In this document: positions 35,132-35,970 of the stretch, piece by piece
Numbering within the stretch: the stretch's first letter is position 1
Layout of the letters: each line of letters starts with the position of its first letter
From: Halanaerobium sp.
GTDB lineage: Bacteria; Bacillota; Halanaerobiia; Halanaerobiales; Halanaerobiaceae
NCBI GenBank assembly: GCA_018399955.1
Contig: JAGYNO010000010.1
Span: forward strand, 1-35,970
Length of the DNA stretch: 35,970 nucleotides
Direction: 5' to 3'
Position numbers and translations under genes: made by a program
Notes under the pieces: generated by a model
The model's database searches: none
What the model saw: only the letters and a program-made list of their open reading frames with translations
Told to the model about the DNA's origin: nothing

Positions 35132-35887
35132 TTAGTACAATTCTATTTCTGCAGATAATGAAACATTAATATTAACCTTCTCTTCTTCAACTGGAACAGG
35201 AATGCCTGCAGATTCTGCAGATCTACTGCCCATAAGAGCAGAATCCAATGACTGTCCAATTATATTTTGTCTTCCCAGGTTCACATTTACTATCCTATAA
35301 TTTTCTTTATCTAAATTATCAGCAATAAAAGCAGCTTTATCTTTTAAACTAGTTAAAGCCATTTCTGTTACTTCATCTAAAGCTTCTTCATTATTTTTTA
35401 AACGATAGTTAATATTTTGTACATTATTTGCTCCGGCTTCTAAAAGCTGTCCCAATAAAACTGGAAGTTCCTCTAAATTTTCTGTAGTAAATTTGATCTG
35501 ATTAGTAACTCTATAATATCTTTCTCTTTCATCATCTTCATTATAACGGGTAAGTGGATAAACCCTGTAGTATTGTGTCTCTAAGTTTACTAGATCTCTT
35601 TCTTCGAGAATAGTCATTAAATTACTCACAGTTTGACTGTTTTCTCTAACTGCTTCAGCCTGATCTTCATTTTCATTCTGGAAGCCAAGTACAACATCAA
35701 CAATATTTGGTTCAAATTCCTTCTGTCTCGAAATGCTGAGATTAGTAGTTATATAATCCTTTTCTACTTCTTCTTTAACAACCTCCACTGGTGCCTGTGC
35801 TTGATTTGTTGATGTATCAAAATAAAGTCCATTAACAACTAAAACAGAAAGTAATATTAAAGCTAAAAAAACTAAAGAAATATCCAA
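35132..35887 (-). CDS. SIMPL/DUF541 domain protein, membrane-anchored; start in doubt
   Basis: About 251 residues. An N-terminal hydrophobic anchor (residues 2-20, LVFLALILLSVLVVNGLYF) is followed by a SIMPL (DUF541) domain: ITTNLSISRQKEFEPNIVDVVLGF, ENSQTVSNLMTILEER, TQYYRVYPLTRY, YRVTNQIKFTTENLEELPVLLGQLLEAGANNVQNINYRL and ALTSLKDKAAFIADNL. Expected to face outside the membrane; the family's biochemical role is poorly defined. The open frame has only a TTG (35885-35887) as start, 16 nt from AAAGGAG. A well-placed ATG (35895-35897), six bases after that site, is out of frame by one base, so either a homopolymer indel exists here or an unusual start is used. Confidence 0.75.
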   Translation of the reverse strand: MDISLVFLALILLSVLVVNGLYFDTSTNQAQAPVEVVKEEVEKDYITTNLSISRQKEFEPNIVDVVLGFQNENEDQAEAVRENSQTVSNLMTILEERDLVNLETQYYRVYPLTRYNEDDERERYYRVTNQIKFTTENLEELPVLLGQLLEAGANNVQNINYRLKNNEEALDEVTEMALTSLKDKAAFIADNLDKENYRIVNVNLGRQNIIGQSLDSALMGSRSAESAGIPVPVEEEKVNINVSLSAEIELY

Positions 35888-35970
35888 GAAAATACATTTT
35901 TTTCTCCTTTTCTGTTTTCCTTTTTTTCATTTTTTTATTTTTTTAATGTTATTGTTGATCTTTAAATACT

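Noticed and set aside
1-35970. Mobile elements, CRISPR arrays, tRNA or rRNA genes, defence or toxin-antitoxin genes
   Set aside because: I looked for transposase or integrase motifs, spaced repeats and cloverleaf-like segments on both strands and saw none. The window is almost entirely housekeeping genes.

Overview
This window is a dense stretch of core chromosome from a low-G+C, anaerobe-like Firmicute. PolC-type replicase, CodY, HslVU and the order rpsB-tsf-pyrH-frr-uppS-cdsA-dxr-rseP-ispG-proS-polC-rimP-nusA-rnpM-infB-rbfA-nrnA-truB-ribF-rpsO-pnp are Bacillota hallmarks. The AT-rich, Lys/Glu/Asn-rich coding style, a Trk potassium-uptake pair and an Smg/DUF494 gene between dprA and topA would suit the halophilic Halanaerobiales (Halanaerobium-like). 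That placement is inference from style and synteny, not a database match.

Layout: positions 1-32676 are transcribed almost entirely on the minus strand, so the biological order runs from right to left. It begins with dprA-smg-topA (32676 to 28844), which starts at a good promoter and ends at a long hairpin terminator. Next is hslV-hslU-codY (28526 to 25779), again with a promoter and terminator. rpsB follows with its own promoter, a folded leader and a terminator, then tsf with a terminator. The long pyrH-frr-small ORF-uppS-cdsA-permease-dxr-rseP-ispG-proS-polC run ends at a terminator at about 9800. The last minus-strand run is rimP-nusA-rnpM-infB-rbfA-nrnA-truB-ribF-rpsO, then pnp, which runs off the left edge. 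At the right end, trkH and a KtrA-size trkA lie on the plus strand, divergent from dprA. They converge through a bidirectional terminator on a SIMPL/DUF541 membrane-anchored protein.

Functionally the genes form a growth module: ribosome and translation-factor synthesis (rpsB, tsf, frr, infB, rbfA, rimP, rpsO, truB, proS), transcription and RNA turnover (nusA, rnpM, nrnA, pnp), replication and topology (polC, topA, dprA), envelope lipid and isoprenoid synthesis (dxr, ispG, uppS, cdsA), regulated proteolysis (hslVU, rseP), nutrient sensing (codY), flavin cofactors (ribF) and ion homeostasis (trkH/trkA).

No mobile element, CRISPR array, tRNA or rRNA is visible. I did not find a new multi-gene system. 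The unusual signals are mostly non-coding or architectural: a perfect 41-bp palindrome beside an 8-bp tandem repeat between the permease and dxr, structured leaders of rpsB and rpsO, a one-base frame discrepancy at the start of the SIMPL gene, a hairpin between the ribosome-binding site and start of smg, an uncharacterised 70-residue protein between frr and uppS, and several departures from Bacillus gene order (no ylxQ, no trmFO or xerC, a permease inserted between cdsA and dxr).
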